Shown here one piece after another: positions 40,317 through 51,233 of a stretch of 53,102 bases of DNA. Both the position numbers and the translations under genes were made by a program. The notes below the pieces were generated by a model, which was given only the letters and a program-made list of their open reading frames with translations, had not been told where the DNA came from and did no database searches. The DNA is from Streptococcus gallolyticus (lineage in GTDB: Bacteria > Bacillota > Bacilli > Lactobacillales > Streptococcaceae): the NCBI RefSeq assembly GCF_003337175.1, contig NZ_NETH01000012.1, positions 1 to 53,102 on the forward strand, in the 5' to 3' direction. Within the stretch, counting starts at the first letter, position 1. Each line of letters starts with the position of its first letter.

Positions 40317-41159
40317 ATGACTATTATCTCTAAATATCTCGAACAATTACAAATCGAACAAATCGCTGTGGAGCTTATTTCTAAGGCGGTTTCACTGATA
40401 CTTCTTTTTCTATTTTTCTTAATTGTAAAGCGTGTTGCTGATTTTATTTTTAAACATGCGGTAGAAAAATCAATTACGCTTTCGCGCCAAACGGAAGCTC
40501 GCCAAAAGACAATCAGCAAACTTTTGCACAACATCATGAACTACACCATCTACTTTTTCCTACTTTACTGGGTGTTGAGCATTCTTGGCGTTCCAGTTTC
40601 TAGTTTATTGGCTGGTGCTGGTCTTGCTGGGGTCGCTATTGGGCTTGGTGCACAAGGCTTTTTAACGGACGTGGTTAACGGATTCTTTATTCTTCTTGAA
40701 AATCAATTTGAAGTCGGTGATTCTGTCGTTATTGGAACAGTTGAAGGAAATATTTCAAGCGTCGGTATTCGTACCACACAAATTCGCGGTTTCGACGGAA
40801 CACTTCATTTCATTCCTAATCGTAATATTACTGTTGTTTCTAACAAATCACGTGGTGATATGCGTGTTCAGATTGATATTCCCATTTATGCTCACACAGA
40901 TTTAGAAAAAGTCTCAAATATCATTAAGGCAATCAATAAAGAACAACTACTATCTTATCCTGAAATCGTTGCTAGTCCAAGCATTTTAGGACCACGCACA
41001 AATAGCACTGCACAACTTGTTTTCCGTGTGGAACTTTTCGTGCAAAATGGCAAACAGAGCTACATTTATTCTAACTTTTATCGCCTTTACCAAGAAGCGC
41101 TTTTGGAAAATGACATTGCATTGCCAACGATGTATGCCAACCCGACACTTACAAAATAG
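40317..41159 (+). CDS. mscS: small-conductance mechanosensitive channel (MscS family)
   Basis: Membrane channel that opens on osmotic downshock. The 280-residue protein has three membrane helices; the third, pore-lining one carries the Gly/Ala pattern LAGAGLAGVAIGLGAQGFLTD near residues 97-117. The cytosolic beta domain (FEVGDSVVIGTVEGNISSVGIRTTQIR) and C-terminal cage domain follow. Length matches E. coli MscS (286). AAGGG lies only 1-2 nt before the ATG, too close for a normal ribosome site. Sole plus-strand gene in this part of the window. Confidence 0.93.
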   Translation: MTIISKYLEQLQIEQIAVELISKAVSLILLFLFFLIVKRVADFIFKHAVEKSITLSRQTEARQKTISKLLHNIMNYTIYFFLLYWVLSILGVPVSSLLAGAGLAGVAIGLGAQGFLTDVVNGFFILLENQFEVGDSVVIGTVEGNISSVGIRTTQIRGFDGTLHFIPNRNITVVSNKSRGDMRVQIDIPIYAHTDLEKVSNIIKAINKEQLLSYPEIVASPSILGPRTNSTAQLVFRVELFVQNGKQSYIYSNFYRLYQEALLENDIALPTMYANPTLTK

Positions 41160-41173
41160 CATATTATATCATA

Positions 41174-41198
41174 AAAGAGGACACCAACCGTCCTCTTT
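41174..41198. terminator. bidirectional terminator, mscS / UPF0340 gene
   Basis: Perfect 9-bp stem AAAGAGGAC / GTCCTCTTT, loop of 7 nt, T-rich on the plus side and a shorter tract on the minus side. Confidence 0.85.
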
Positions 41199-41206
41199 AT
41201 TTATTT

Positions 41207-41770
41207 TTAAAATTTTCGAATTGGGTCTGATGTATAAGTTGCACGCGCGCCACCAATTAATTTTGGTCGGCTCGCTAAAGCAGTCACATGAGCACCGCCC
41301 AACTCACGTTGCACTGGAATTAAGGGGACTTGTACACGCTTGACATGCATACCAATAAAGGTATCTCCAATATCTAGCCCAGCATGTGCCACGATTTCTT
41401 CAACCTCGACAGGGTCTTGCATGAACTTGAAAGCAGCCACTTGTCCACTGCCGCCCGCATGCAGGTTTGGAATGACATTAACGATTTCTAATTCTTTTTT
41501 CTCAGCTAATTCGCGTTCAACCGTCAAAGCACGATTTAAATGTTCACAACCTTGCACAGCTAGATAAATCCCACGCTCCTTTAACACTTCTAAAATCGTC
41601 TTAACAATCACTTCACCGATTTCAGCACTGCTATTTTTTCCAATCAAACCACCTGCAACCTCGCTTGAGGACAAGCCAAGAACAAAAATTTGACCTTTTT
41701 TAATAGCAGAGCGTTCAACAATATCAATCACAATAGCACGTGTTTGTTTTTCTAATTCCTGTAGGTTCAC
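41207..41770 (-). CDS. UPF0340 (DUF436, TIGR01440) protein
   Basis: A 187-residue member of the YwlG family: conserved [44 protein letters not shown] and the C-terminal [15 protein letters not shown]. No biochemical function is established. The start is GTG at 41770 with AAAGGAGG 7 nt upstream. It is the last gene of the truA operon, 28 bp after the ECF component gene. Confidence 0.9.
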   Translation of the reverse strand: MNLQELEKQTRAIVIDIVERSAIKKGQIFVLGLSSSEVAGGLIGKNSSAEIGEVIVKTILEVLKERGIYLAVQGCEHLNRALTVERELAEKKELEIVNVIPNLHAGGSGQVAAFKFMQDPVEVEEIVAHAGLDIGDTFIGMHVKRVQVPLIPVQRELGGAHVTALASRPKLIGGARATYTSDPIRKF

Positions 41771-41798
41771 GTCAATCCTCCTTTTACTTCATTATACA

Positions 41799-42266
41799 CT
41801 AATGTTTTTCAAAACGCAGATAAGTAAGATAGACAAGGTAACCAACAAACATTCCAAAGAAATTTTGTAAAACATTTCCTAAAATACCTGCCCAAGCAGC
41901 ACCCAAGCCATACCCCAACAGCAAGGCGGCTACAAAATACCAGCCAATCATTGAAACACTAGCTAGTACAAGACCCAGAATACGTTTTTTCCCATTCCAG
42001 CCTGCAAAAAATCCTTGTGCCCCATGTGCAATCAGACTATGAAACATATATTGTGGATAGCCCAGCAAAAGGTCAATAAGAAAGCCAGATAAGCCACCGA
42101 CAATTGCTCCAGATTTTGAACCTAAATAATAAGCAGTAAAATAAATTCCAACATCTAACAAGGTCAAATAACCTGTTGGACTTGGAACATGAATGTAAGC
42201 CAAAATAACACTCAAAGCTGTCAAAACAGCCATTAAGGTTAAGTCACGCGTATTAGTTTTCTTCAT
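41799..42266 (-). CDS. ECF transporter substrate-specific (S) component
   Basis: A 155-residue membrane protein with five or six helices and the ECF S-component pattern: a basic N-terminus, then LTLMAVLTALSVILAYIHVP, DVGIYFTAYYLGSKSGAIVGGLSGFLIDLL and YPQYMFHSLIAHGAQGF. It would borrow the shared EcfA1A2T module encoded elsewhere. It overlaps the upstream kinase gene by 14 bp, so the vitamin is probably the kinase substrate: a B6 vitamer (PdxU-type) or hydroxymethylpyrimidine. Substrate is an inference from context. Confidence 0.85.
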   Translation of the reverse strand: MKKTNTRDLTLMAVLTALSVILAYIHVPSPTGYLTLLDVGIYFTAYYLGSKSGAIVGGLSGFLIDLLLGYPQYMFHSLIAHGAQGFFAGWNGKKRILGLVLASVSMIGWYFVAALLLGYGLGAAWAGILGNVLQNFFGMFVGYLVYLTYLRFEKH

Positions 42267-43020
42267 AATTTTGTTTCACTCCATATTGGTCTGAATGACG
42301 AATTGCTTGATAAACGAACTCTTTAGATTGTTCAACAGCAGCTTTGGCAGACTTTCCAAGTACTAATTGGCTTGCAATGCTTGAAGCGAATGTACAACCA
42401 GCACCGATATTATTATTTTCAAGGACAGGTGTCTCAAAAACAGTCACGTTTTCACCGTCGTAAAAAACGTCAATCGCTTTTTCCTTACTTAATCGGTTGC
42501 CACCTTTTACAACCACGTTTTTCGCTCCTAACTGGTGCAATTTTTTCGCCGCAGCTTTCATATCATCTAGAGTTTTGATTGAGGTTTGGGTCAATAGCTC
42601 AGCTTCTACCAAATTCGGCGTGATAATGGTCACATAGGGAAAAAATTTCAAGAGTTCATCACGAAGCGCTGAAACTTCAACATCATGTTTTTCTTTACAA
42701 ACCAAAACTGGGTCAAGAACAATTGGAATTCCAACGTGCGATTCAACGAATTCAAGTGCTAACTCAGCAACTTTCACGTTTGGCAACAAACCAAGTTTTA
42801 TCCCTGAAAAAGGAACATCTTTGAGGCTATTTAATTGGTGAGAAAAGACTGTCTCATCTGTCGCAAAAACATCAAATCCATTTTCTGTCAATGCCGTTAA
42901 GCAAGTTACCGCTAGAAAACCATGCAAGTGATTGGTTGTATAGGTTGCCAAATCAGCATAGAGACCACCGCCACTAAAAATATCATTTCCTGAAATGGCT
43001 AAAATGTACTTATTCGTCAT
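42253..43020 (-). CDS. pyridoxine / hydroxymethylpyrimidine kinase family protein
   Basis: A 255-residue ribokinase-fold kinase of the ThiD/PdxK group. The N-terminal glycine motif is [23 protein letters not shown] lies mid-protein, [10 protein letters not shown] is the ATP-side motif, and [14 protein letters not shown] is the anion-hole/catalytic motif. The match to Firmicute PdxK-like enzymes is good, but ThiD cannot be excluded. It overlaps truA by 11 bp and the ECF S-component gene by 14 bp, which supports a salvage pair: import, then trapping by phosphorylation. Confidence 0.87.
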   Translation of the reverse strand: MTNKYILAISGNDIFSGGGLYADLATYTTNHLHGFLAVTCLTALTENGFDVFATDETVFSHQLNSLKDVPFSGIKLGLLPNVKVAELALEFVESHVGIPIVLDPVLVCKEKHDVEVSALRDELLKFFPYVTIITPNLVEAELLTQTSIKTLDDMKAAAKKLHQLGAKNVVVKGGNRLSKEKAIDVFYDGENVTVFETPVLENNNIGAGCTFASSIASQLVLGKSAKAAVEQSKEFVYQAIRHSDQYGVKQNYEEN

Positions 43021-43759
43021 AATTAATCTCCTTTAAATAAAGACCATTCCCCGCTGCCGTAGGACCTGCTAAATCACGATTTTTCGACTCTAAAACCGTC
43101 TTAATCTGACTAACTGGCATACGACCATTACCGATTTTCAACAAGGTTCCAACCATATTGCGCACTTGCTTGTAAAGAAAGCCATTGCCACTGAATGTAA
43201 ACACAAAGAAACCTGTTTTGTCATCAATAGCAACTGTTGCTCGCGTGATCGTGCGAACTTTATTTTCAACAGAAGTCCCAGAAGCCGTGAAACCTGTAAA
43301 ATCATGCGTCCCTACCAAATCCTTAATGGCTTCTTGCATACTTGTCAAATCTAGGGGATAAGGATAATGCGTCGCATAATGTCGCATCATTGGATTTTTG
43401 GGTCGCCCAGCATCTACTAAAAACTCATAAGTCTTGCTGTGCTTATTGTAACGGGCATGAAACTCATCACTGACTTGCTCGACTTTCACCACATCGATAT
43501 CTTCTGGAGACTGCGTATCCAAACCAAATCGTAATTTTTCCACATCACGCACCTGTGGCAAATCAAAATGTACGACCTGTCCATAAGCATGCACCCCTGA
43601 ATCTGTACGACCAGCACCATGCACTTTAACTGGATTGCCACTATTTAATTTCTGTAATGTTTTTTCTAATTCTTCCTGAACAGAACGCTCACTCGGCTGT
43701 CGTTGAAAGCCAGCAAAAAGCCTACCGTCATAGGAAATCGTTGCTTTATATCTTACCAT
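43010..43759 (-). CDS. truA: tRNA pseudouridine synthase A
   Basis: Forms pseudouridine at positions 38-40 of the tRNA anticodon arm. The 249-residue protein has the catalytic aspartate in [11 protein letters not shown] (near residue 52), the opening [13 protein letters not shown], and the C-terminal [17 protein letters not shown]. No Shine-Dalgarno lies before the ATG; instead an extended -10 box sits 6 nt upstream, so the mRNA probably starts at the ATG. It heads the operon truA, kinase, ECF S component, UPF0340. Confidence 0.95.
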   Translation of the reverse strand: MVRYKATISYDGRLFAGFQRQPSERSVQEELEKTLQKLNSGNPVKVHGAGRTDSGVHAYGQVVHFDLPQVRDVEKLRFGLDTQSPEDIDVVKVEQVSDEFHARYNKHSKTYEFLVDAGRPKNPMMRHYATHYPYPLDLTSMQEAIKDLVGTHDFTGFTASGTSVENKVRTITRATVAIDDKTGFFVFTFSGNGFLYKQVRNMVGTLLKIGNGRMPVSQIKTVLESKNRDLAGPTAAGNGLYLKEINYDE

Positions 43760-43765
43760 GAGTGT

Positions 43766-43794
43766 ATTTTATCATCTTAACAAAAGACTTTCCA
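43766..43794 (-). promoter_or_regulatory. truA promoter, leaderless geometry
   Basis: Extended -10 TGATAAAAT (core 43766-43771), 17-bp spacer, -35 TGGAAA (43789-43794). The predicted start is the A of the ATG at 43759. Confidence 0.6.
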
Positions 43795-43833
43795 GAAAAT
43801 TTAGAACAAACTGTCCCCATACAGAATTTTACA

Positions 43834-43868
43834 TAAAAAAGAAATTGGAAATGTTAGTTTCCAATCTC
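43834..43868 (-). terminator. dnaJ terminator
   Basis: Minus-strand GAGATTGGAAA / TTTCCAATTTC stem (one G-U), 5-nt loop, followed by six T. Confidence 0.8.
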
Positions 43869-43877
43869 TGTGAGAGT

Positions 43878-45020
43878 TTATTCACCGTCAAAGGCGTCTT
43901 TCATTTTGTTAAAGAATCCTTTTTTCTTAGGATTAACAACTTTGTCACCACCTGCTGCTGCGAAGTTTTTAAGCGCTTCGACTTGAGCATCATTAAGTTT
44001 GGTTGGCGTTACGATATTGACGGTTACATGTTGGTCTCCTTGACCTCCACCACGCAATTTCGGAGCACCTTTACCTTTAAGGCGGAATGTCTTACCAGTT
44101 TGTGTTCCAGCTGGGATTGTCATTTCAACATCACCATGTATCGTTGGCACCTCAACAGTATCACCGAGGGCTGCTTGAACAAAACTAATATTCATGTTGT
44201 AGTAAATAGTTGCACCATTACGTTCAAATTGTTTACTTGGTAGCACATTGATAATAACGAAGAGGTCACCATAAGGCCCGCCGTTAAAGCCTGCTTCACC
44301 TTGACCTTGCAAGCGGATTTGTTGACCAGTTTCAACACCTGCTGGAATCTTAACAGATACTTTATGAGTTTTCTTTTCATGACCTGTTCCGTGACATGTA
44401 TGACAAGGTTCTTTTATTTCCTTACCTGTACCATGGCAGACATCACAAGTTACCTGACGACGCATCATCCCAAGAGGGGTCTGCGTATCAACATTAATAA
44501 TTCCTGAACCATGGCAACGACTACATGTTACAGGACTAGTTCCAGCTTTAGCACCTGTTCCAGAACATGTTGCACAAGTTGCCTCACGGTTATAAGCCAC
44601 TTCTTTTTCAACACCAAAAACAGCTTCTTCAAAACTCAAATTCACACGGTATTGAAGATCATCACCTTGACGTGGCGCATTTGGATTACGCATGCCTCCA
44701 CCGCCACCAAAGAAACTTGAGAAGATATCTTCGAAACCACCAAAGCCAGCACCACCATCGAAACCGCCAAATCCACCAGCTCCGCCACCGAAGCCGCCAT
44801 TAGCTCCCGCAGCACCATATTGGTCATAAGCGGCACGTTTTTGCTCATCACCTAGCGTTTCATAAGCCTCTTGAATTTCTTTGTACTTTTCTTCAGCACC
44901 AGGTTCTTTGTTAATATCTGGGTGGTACTTCTTCGACATTTTTCGATAAGCTTTTTTAATCTCATCTTGCGAAGCGTCTTTAGAAACACCCAAACGATCG
45001 TAAAATTCTGTATTGTTCAT
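43878..45020 (-). CDS. dnaJ: chaperone protein DnaJ
   Basis: Co-chaperone that stimulates DnaK ATPase and presents substrates. The 380-residue type I protein has a J domain with the HPD motif near residue 33, a Gly/Phe-rich linker, four zinc-finger repeats CXXCXGXG (residues about 150-215) and the C-terminal substrate domains. The start at ATG 45020 gives the normal DnaJ N-terminus ([11 protein letters not shown]). No Shine-Dalgarno is present directly upstream: a structured element ends just before the ATG, and the nearest AAAGGAAA is at 45143-45150. A frame open to a TTG at 45074 would add 18 unusual residues encoded by the element. Confidence 0.95.
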   Translation of the reverse strand: MNNTEFYDRLGVSKDASQDEIKKAYRKMSKKYHPDINKEPGAEEKYKEIQEAYETLGDEQKRAAYDQYGAAGANGGFGGGAGGFGGFDGGAGFGGFEDIFSSFFGGGGGMRNPNAPRQGDDLQYRVNLSFEEAVFGVEKEVAYNREATCATCSGTGAKAGTSPVTCSRCHGSGIINVDTQTPLGMMRRQVTCDVCHGTGKEIKEPCHTCHGTGHEKKTHKVSVKIPAGVETGQQIRLQGQGEAGFNGGPYGDLFVIINVLPSKQFERNGATIYYNMNISFVQAALGDTVEVPTIHGDVEMTIPAGTQTGKTFRLKGKGAPKLRGGGQGDQHVTVNIVTPTKLNDAQVEALKNFAAAGGDKVVNPKKKGFFNKMKDAFDGE

Positions 45021-45033
45021 AATTAAGATACAA

Positions 45034-45143
45034 AGGGCGTTAAGCGGACAAAGCCAAAATAGAAGATTTGACAACGGACGTTTACGTCCTAGGAAAATCT
45101 ATCTTTTTAGCACAGTCCGTAGCCCGTGTTCACTTCTGAACAC
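45034..45143. repeat. structured palindromic element directly upstream of dnaJ
   Basis: An approximately 110-bp imperfect palindrome centred on GGACGT-tt-ACGTCC (45076-45089). Outer arms include CGGAC (45045-45049) with GTCCG (45115-45119), GGGC (45035-45038) with GCCC (45122-45125), and a longer imperfect pairing of A/T-rich arms. Next to it is a perfect hairpin GTGTTCA-cttc-TGAACAC (45126-45143). Looks like a small mobile or dispersed intergenic element; only one copy occurs here. Confidence 0.55.
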
Positions 45144-45203
45144 TTTCCTTTCTTTATCATTAAAAAGGTTATTAAAAATAATTCTATGATTGCTCTATTA
45201 TCC
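45144..45203 (-). other. dnaK-dnaJ intergenic region, possible displaced dnaJ leader
   Basis: After the dnaK terminator, the A/T-rich minus strand carries TAGAAT-like sequences and AAAGAAAGGAAAG (45143-45155), which could be the original ribosome site of dnaJ now separated from its ATG. No CIRCE sequence is present here. 45237-45318 shows no feature. Confidence 0.3.
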
Positions 45204-45236
45204 AAAAACAGAGGTTGATATTTTCGCAACCTCTGA
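45204..45236 (-). terminator. dnaK terminator
   Basis: Perfect 9-bp stem CAGAGGTTG / CAACCTCTG, loop of 9 nt, then TTTTT on the minus strand. It separates hrcA-grpE-dnaK from dnaJ. Confidence 0.85.
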
Positions 45237-45318
45237 ATTTTATAATTTACCAAGAAAAATTCACACTAAACTTACTAAATAAGAACAGTCAAATATATTC
45301 TTGATAATCATTGATGAA

Positions 45319-47151
<1,833 letters not shown>

Positions 47152-47226
47152 TTATCCCTCTTTTTTATGATTTATCTTTTTTTCAGTTATAGTTTTATGA
47201 CATTGCGGTCAAGTCTTTGCTAACGA

Positions 47227-47766
47227 TTAGCTGTAAACAACAACCATAGCTGGACGCAATAGACGTTCGTGAAGTTTGTAACCCTTTTGAAGCACTTGAG
47301 CAATGCTATCTGCAGGATGGTCGTCATCAGCTGGAAGAGTTTGAACTGCCATATGCAAGTTGTGGTCAAAGTTTTCAACAACCACTTCTTCAACACCTTC
47401 TTCGTTAAGCGCACGAATCAAGCTGTCACGTGTCATTTCAAGACCCTTTTTCACATCATCTGTCAATCCTTCAACAGCAAGTGCTCTTTCCAAATTATCC
47501 AAACTTGGTAAAATTGCTTTGGCTAAATCTTGTGAACGGTATTTTTGCAATTGCTGACGTTCTTCATTAGCGCGACGTTGAATGTTTTGCATTTCAGCAT
47601 GAGCACGAAGGTATTTATTTTCAAAATCTTCCGCACGCTCAAGTGCTTTTTGCAAATCTTCATTTTGAGCATCTTCTTGAGGCTGCTCTTCTACTTTTTC
47701 TTCAGTCACAACATCAGTGGCTTCAACTTCTTCTTGAAGTTCTTCGTTTTTAGTTTCTTCTGACAC
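47227..47766 (-). CDS. grpE: nucleotide exchange factor GrpE
   Basis: Exchanges ADP for ATP on DnaK. The 179-residue protein has an acidic, disordered N-terminus (residues 1-40), a long coiled coil (about 40-90) and the C-terminal beta domain ending [17 protein letters not shown]. The start is GTG at 47766 with GGGAGGGG upstream. It is 42 bp downstream of hrcA and 78 bp upstream of dnaK. Confidence 0.97.
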   Translation of the reverse strand: MSEETKNEELQEEVEATDVVTEEKVEEQPQEDAQNEDLQKALERAEDFENKYLRAHAEMQNIQRRANEERQQLQKYRSQDLAKAILPSLDNLERALAVEGLTDDVKKGLEMTRDSLIRALNEEGVEEVVVENFDHNLHMAVQTLPADDDHPADSIAQVLQKGYKLHERLLRPAMVVVYS

Positions 47767-47808
47767 TGTGCCCCTCCCTTATCTTTTTTATCAATTTAAT
47801 TACTAAAC

Positions 47809-48843
47809 TTAGTTGACCTCGTAATGATTACTATTGAGGTAACGATAATAATCACCAAGTTTCATCGCCAAAACACGCCCGATAACATTTACCAAGCTAA
47901 CACTTCTGCGATAATCCATATCAATCGGACCAATCAAGCTAAGAAGCCCAAATCCACGATAAGGAATCAGAAACTTATGTGTCAAAACAGTCACATTAGC
48001 TAGCGCTGCTTCTTGACTATCTGCAACCTGAACAGTCGCAATCTCATCTTCTTTCATTGAAGAGCGAAGAGCAACCGCGACCCTTTGGTCATTATCTAAG
48101 AAACGATATGTTGCCAGATTAGCATAATCAAGTGAATTAACCTTACCAGCTACAAAAACCAACTCTTTAAACAATTCTGCAAAAATATAGTCGAACAAAT
48201 CTAACACATTGTCTGTCACGGTAAAATATTTTTGCAAAATCTGCGGAATCTCTGTTCGTAACTTATAATGAATAGCCATTACCGTCCGTCCAAGCAAACG
48301 GTCATTGACAATTTCTTTCAAAGTTACCAAATCTTTCAACATGAAGTTTTTAGGAATGGCAAATTGAATTGTCGCAGGTTTGGATTCATCCAAGGTTAAA
48401 ACAGCTAGAGCATCATGACTCGATAATGGAACAATATCGAAAGCTGTAAGTTTTTGACGAGCTGGCTCAACATCCAAAATCACTGACGTGTAACCAGTCA
48501 TATCAGCCAAAACCTGACTTGCTTTTTGTAGAATATCATCAAGTTTAAAAGCTTCAAAATCAAAAGCTTTGATGACCTGATAAATATCACGTTCATTGAT
48601 ACTATCCAGACTCAATGAATGCTCAACAAAATACTTAAAACCAGCAGCACTTGGCATTCGCCCACTTGACGTATGAGCCTTTTCAAGTAAGCCCAACTTT
48701 TCTAGCTTCGCCATATCGTTACGAATCGTTGCACTACTCGAGTCAATGGTTGCCTGTAAAGTCTTAGAGCCGACAGGTTCATGCGTCTGTGTAAATAATT
48801 CGACAATCAAATTCAAAATATCACTTTGACGTTGGGTAATCAT
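47809..48843 (-). CDS. hrcA: heat-inducible transcription repressor HrcA
   Basis: Binds CIRCE operators and represses chaperone operons; it depends on GroEL for folding, which gives the heat response. The 344-residue protein has an N-terminal winged helix ([48 protein letters not shown] is the conserved block, residues 45-80) and the HrcA C-terminal domain. The start MITQRQS at 48843 has GAAAGGAG upstream; a start at 48870 would overlap the CIRCE. It heads its own operon and is therefore autoregulated. Confidence 0.96.
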   Translation of the reverse strand: MITQRQSDILNLIVELFTQTHEPVGSKTLQATIDSSSATIRNDMAKLEKLGLLEKAHTSSGRMPSAAGFKYFVEHSLSLDSINERDIYQVIKAFDFEAFKLDDILQKASQVLADMTGYTSVILDVEPARQKLTAFDIVPLSSHDALAVLTLDESKPATIQFAIPKNFMLKDLVTLKEIVNDRLLGRTVMAIHYKLRTEIPQILQKYFTVTDNVLDLFDYIFAELFKELVFVAGKVNSLDYANLATYRFLDNDQRVAVALRSSMKEDEIATVQVADSQEAALANVTVLTHKFLIPYRGFGLLSLIGPIDMDYRRSVSLVNVIGRVLAMKLGDYYRYLNSNHYEVN

Positions 48844-48863
48844 AACCTCGCTCCTTTCTACAT

Positions 48864-48890
48864 TTAGCACTCATATACCTCGACTGCTAA
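48864..48890 (-). promoter_or_regulatory. CIRCE operator 1 (downstream of hrcA promoter)
   Basis: TTAGCAGTC-N9-GAGTGCTAA, one mismatch from the perfect inverted repeat TTAGCACTC-N9-GAGTGCTAA. It lies at the transcription start of the hrcA operon. Confidence 0.93.
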
Positions 48891-48901
48891 TCTATGATTT
48901 T

Positions 48902-48929
48902 ATTATACTCCTTTAAAACCGAGTGTCAA
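48902..48929 (-). promoter_or_regulatory. hrcA operon promoter
   Basis: -35 TTGACA (48924-48929), 16-bp spacer, -10 TATAAT (48902-48907), between two CIRCE elements. Confidence 0.88.
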
Positions 48930-48946
48930 GAGAAAAACTCAAAAAA

Positions 48947-48973
48947 TTAGCACTCTTTTTAGTAGAGTGCTAA
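48947..48973. promoter_or_regulatory. CIRCE operator 2, also a terminator hairpin
   Basis: Perfect TTAGCACTC-N9-GAGTGCTAA, 17 bp upstream of the hrcA -35 and 4 bp after the stop of the upstream gene. On the minus strand it is followed by TTTTTT, so in RNA it forms a 9-bp stem plus T tract and can terminate the preceding operon. Confidence 0.9.
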
Positions 48974-48977
48974 TTTT

Positions 48978-49559
48978 CTATTTATCATACGCTGTTAAGT
49001 TATTTTTTTCAATAATAGCAATCAATTTCGTAGCATAGTCAGGGTCTGTACTGAATCCCATATCCTGCAAGGATTCTACTAGCTTTCGATAGCCCGTATT
49101 AGACACTAAAATATCATACGCTCCATCACTTAATTTGCCAGATTGTAATAAATCAAAATAATCATAAATAGCAGCCGTCCAAGATTTATAAACTACAAAG
49201 TGACCAGTCTCAGTCTGCCATTCATTAACAGAATAAGTCTTATAAGTTAATTCTATCGCCGTTTGACCATCCTGTGCCTGCACTGCAAATAAATTATGAT
49301 ATTTTACTGCCAATAAATTCGTCCCATAATTTGATTCCAAAACAGCTTGAGCAATGATAATCGAAGGACGTACGCCATACGACGCTGCTACTTTTTGAAT
49401 GGTCGGAGCAATGTCTTCAATAAACTCTGTTTGCGTATAAGAAACACTCTGCTTCTTTGTAGCACTTGGCGTTGCATGGTGCAAGCAAAGCAAAAGAATT
49501 CCAACAAAAAAGATAAAAACAAAAGTCAAAAATTGTTTCAGAGAAAAGCGAGATTTCAT
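48978..49559 (-). CDS. membrane-anchored glucosaminidase-domain protein (GH73-like)
   Basis: A 193-residue protein with a basic N-terminus and one hydrophobic anchor (residues 10-27), followed by a glucosaminidase domain: RPSIIIAQAVLESNYGT with catalytic Glu75, then YHNLFAVQ and the repeat-like IYDYFDLLQSGK. It would cleave N-acetylglucosaminyl bonds in peptidoglycan. No wall-binding repeats, so it acts from the membrane. It overlaps the upstream carboxypeptidase gene by 4 bp (ATGA). The promoter lies before the first gene of the trio. Confidence 0.88.
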   Translation of the reverse strand: MKSRFSLKQFLTFVFIFFVGILLLCLHHATPSATKKQSVSYTQTEFIEDIAPTIQKVAASYGVRPSIIIAQAVLESNYGTNLLAVKYHNLFAVQAQDGQTAIELTYKTYSVNEWQTETGHFVVYKSWTAAIYDYFDLLQSGKLSDGAYDILVSNTGYRKLVESLQDMGFSTDPDYATKLIAIIEKNNLTAYDK

Positions 49560-50329
49560 CGATTATTCTCCTTCAACAAAGCCACATATTCTTCTAAGGT
49601 TAAGTTGTTTTCTGTCATGTATTTAGCAGATTCAACACCAACATAGCGGAAATGCCAATCTTCGTAATCGACTCCCGTTGAATCACTCTTACCTTCAGGA
49701 AAACGTAGGACAAAACCATATTCAGGAGCAATAGCTACGACTTGCGCAACAACATCAGCATCACTCTCATTCAAAGAATCTACCGTACTCATATCAATAG
49801 CAAGTCCAGTCTGATGTTCACTAGCACCAGCAGGCTGTGAATACGTCTTAACCAAATCCTCCGCCGCTTCTTGCGTTAAACTTGGATCAGCTGCCATTTC
49901 TTGTGACACATAGGAATTAAATAATTCTTCTTGATAAGCCACACTTCGGTAGCCAGAAATCAAATGTTCACTGCTATCAATAGCTTGCGCTGCTGCCAAA
50001 AAGTTTCGAACATTATCAGCAATACGTGAATCAACATAGATATTATCAATTTGCGTTAAATCAGGATTCATTTCAGCTGTAATATGATCACGATTAACTA
50101 AAACAAGCTCCCAATCACTCGATGAAACATCTGGCAAATCCGTTGCTGATGCTGTTGAACTCGTTGAAGACTCAGAGCTCACCAAGCTTGAGCTATCCGT
50201 TGATGACTTTTGAGCATTTCCACTCAATGACAATGTGCCACCTTGGACAAAAACAAAAATACCGACTACAAAAATAACAATAACCAGTAACCCTAGGGTA
50301 AGAGTTGGTAAACTACGCTTCTTTCTCAT
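49556..50329 (-). CDS. M15B family D,D-/L,D-carboxypeptidase (LdcB/VanY-type)
   Basis: Zinc peptidase that trims peptidoglycan stem peptides outside the cell. The 257-residue protein has a membrane anchor (residues 9-30), a Ser/Thr-rich linker of about 35 residues, and the VanY domain with zinc ligands His172 and Asp179 (SEHQTGLAIDM) and His226 (EDWHFRY). It overlaps both neighbours by 4 bp. Whether it prefers tetrapeptides (LdcB) or pentapeptides (VanY/DacC) is not certain; in streptococci this orthologue is usually L,D-acting. Confidence 0.9.
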   Translation of the reverse strand: MRKKRSLPTLTLGLLVIVIFVVGIFVFVQGGTLSLSGNAQKSSTDSSSLVSSESSTSSTASATDLPDVSSSDWELVLVNRDHITAEMNPDLTQIDNIYVDSRIADNVRNFLAAAQAIDSSEHLISGYRSVAYQEELFNSYVSQEMAADPSLTQEAAEDLVKTYSQPAGASEHQTGLAIDMSTVDSLNESDADVVAQVVAIAPEYGFVLRFPEGKSDSTGVDYEDWHFRYVGVESAKYMTENNLTLEEYVALLKENNR

Positions 50330-51015
50330 TTTCTTTCTTCTAATAGCTGTCTACCACGCAGACGATAACTAAGATCGCCGATAGACTCGATTGCAAATCT
50401 TCCGTTTTCAAAACTAACCACAGAAACACTACCATTGGTTATTCCCAAACTTCTAGGTGTCGCATGGTCAATTAACCACAAAAACGTTCCAATAGTCATC
50501 CCGTGGCTAACAACAATAGCATTTCCACCACCCAAAGCCTCGATTTTCTCAGCAATAGCAGTAAATCCTTCTATAATACGACCACTCAAAGCTTCCCAAG
50601 TCTCAGCCCAACCAGCGGTATCAACCTGATAAATACCCTCTGCCATTTCTTGATAAGTCAACTTGGTCATATCTTTATCAAATACGCGTGGCAACACACC
50701 ATTAAAGAGTTCACCATCATAGCCACCATCTAGACTACCAAAAGACCACTCACGAATACGTTTATCACGAGTATAAGGGATATTTTCCTGCTGACATTCA
50801 CGTAAGATGATTTCCATTGTCTGTAAAGTACGGCCACTATCGCTCGAAAACGCTTCTTTAAAAACAATTCCTGCATCTTTCAACCCTAAACCAAGCTCTT
50901 GAATGCCACGTTCCCCCTCAACAGTCAAGGGACTGTCACTCCAACCTTGAGCACGACCAATTGTATTAAACATCGTCTTTCCATGACGAGCAATATACAA
51001 TTTTGTTTCAACCAT
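50326..51015 (-). CDS. histidine phosphatase family protein
   Basis: A 229-residue cytosolic enzyme of the phosphoglycerate-mutase-like family. The phosphohistidine motif ARHGKT (Arg10-His11-Gly12) and the second catalytic histidine in VVSHGMT are present, with SSDSGRTLQT between. It is probably a broad phosphatase rather than a glycolytic mutase, given the sequence and setting with wall enzymes. It is the first gene of the three-gene operon, with AGGAGG about 7 nt before the ATG. Confidence 0.88.
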   Translation of the reverse strand: MVETKLYIARHGKTMFNTIGRAQGWSDSPLTVEGERGIQELGLGLKDAGIVFKEAFSSDSGRTLQTMEIILRECQQENIPYTRDKRIREWSFGSLDGGYDGELFNGVLPRVFDKDMTKLTYQEMAEGIYQVDTAGWAETWEALSGRIIEGFTAIAEKIEALGGGNAIVVSHGMTIGTFLWLIDHATPRSLGITNGSVSVVSFENGRFAIESIGDLSYRLRGRQLLEERK

Positions 51016-51097
51016 AAAAATTCCTCCTAGACCTGATTGCTATAAAATAGAAGTGTACGACCATAACATCTTAACGTAATACTCTCTCAACTCTTTT

Positions 51098-51103
51098 ATT
51101 ATA
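51098..51103 (-). promoter_or_regulatory. promoter of the phosphatase-carboxypeptidase-glucosaminidase operon
   Basis: TGATATAAT extended -10 with weak -35; about 75 nt of leader before the first ATG. Confidence 0.6.
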
Positions 51104-51177
51104 TCATATTTTTCAAAAGCTTCATCAGTTGACACGCAGCTTTGATAACCTGAAATCATTTTTTAAAATTTAAGCAA

Positions 51178-51217
51178 AAAAATACCTAGGATAGCAACCT
51201 TTGCTTATTCTAGGTAA
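51178..51217 (-). terminator. terminator of the ACT-PFL operon
   Basis: Minus-strand TACCTAGAATAAGCAA / TTGCTATCCTAGGTA stem with a small internal mismatch, followed by seven T. Confidence 0.8.
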
Positions 51218-51233
51218 ATATCGAACAAAATAA

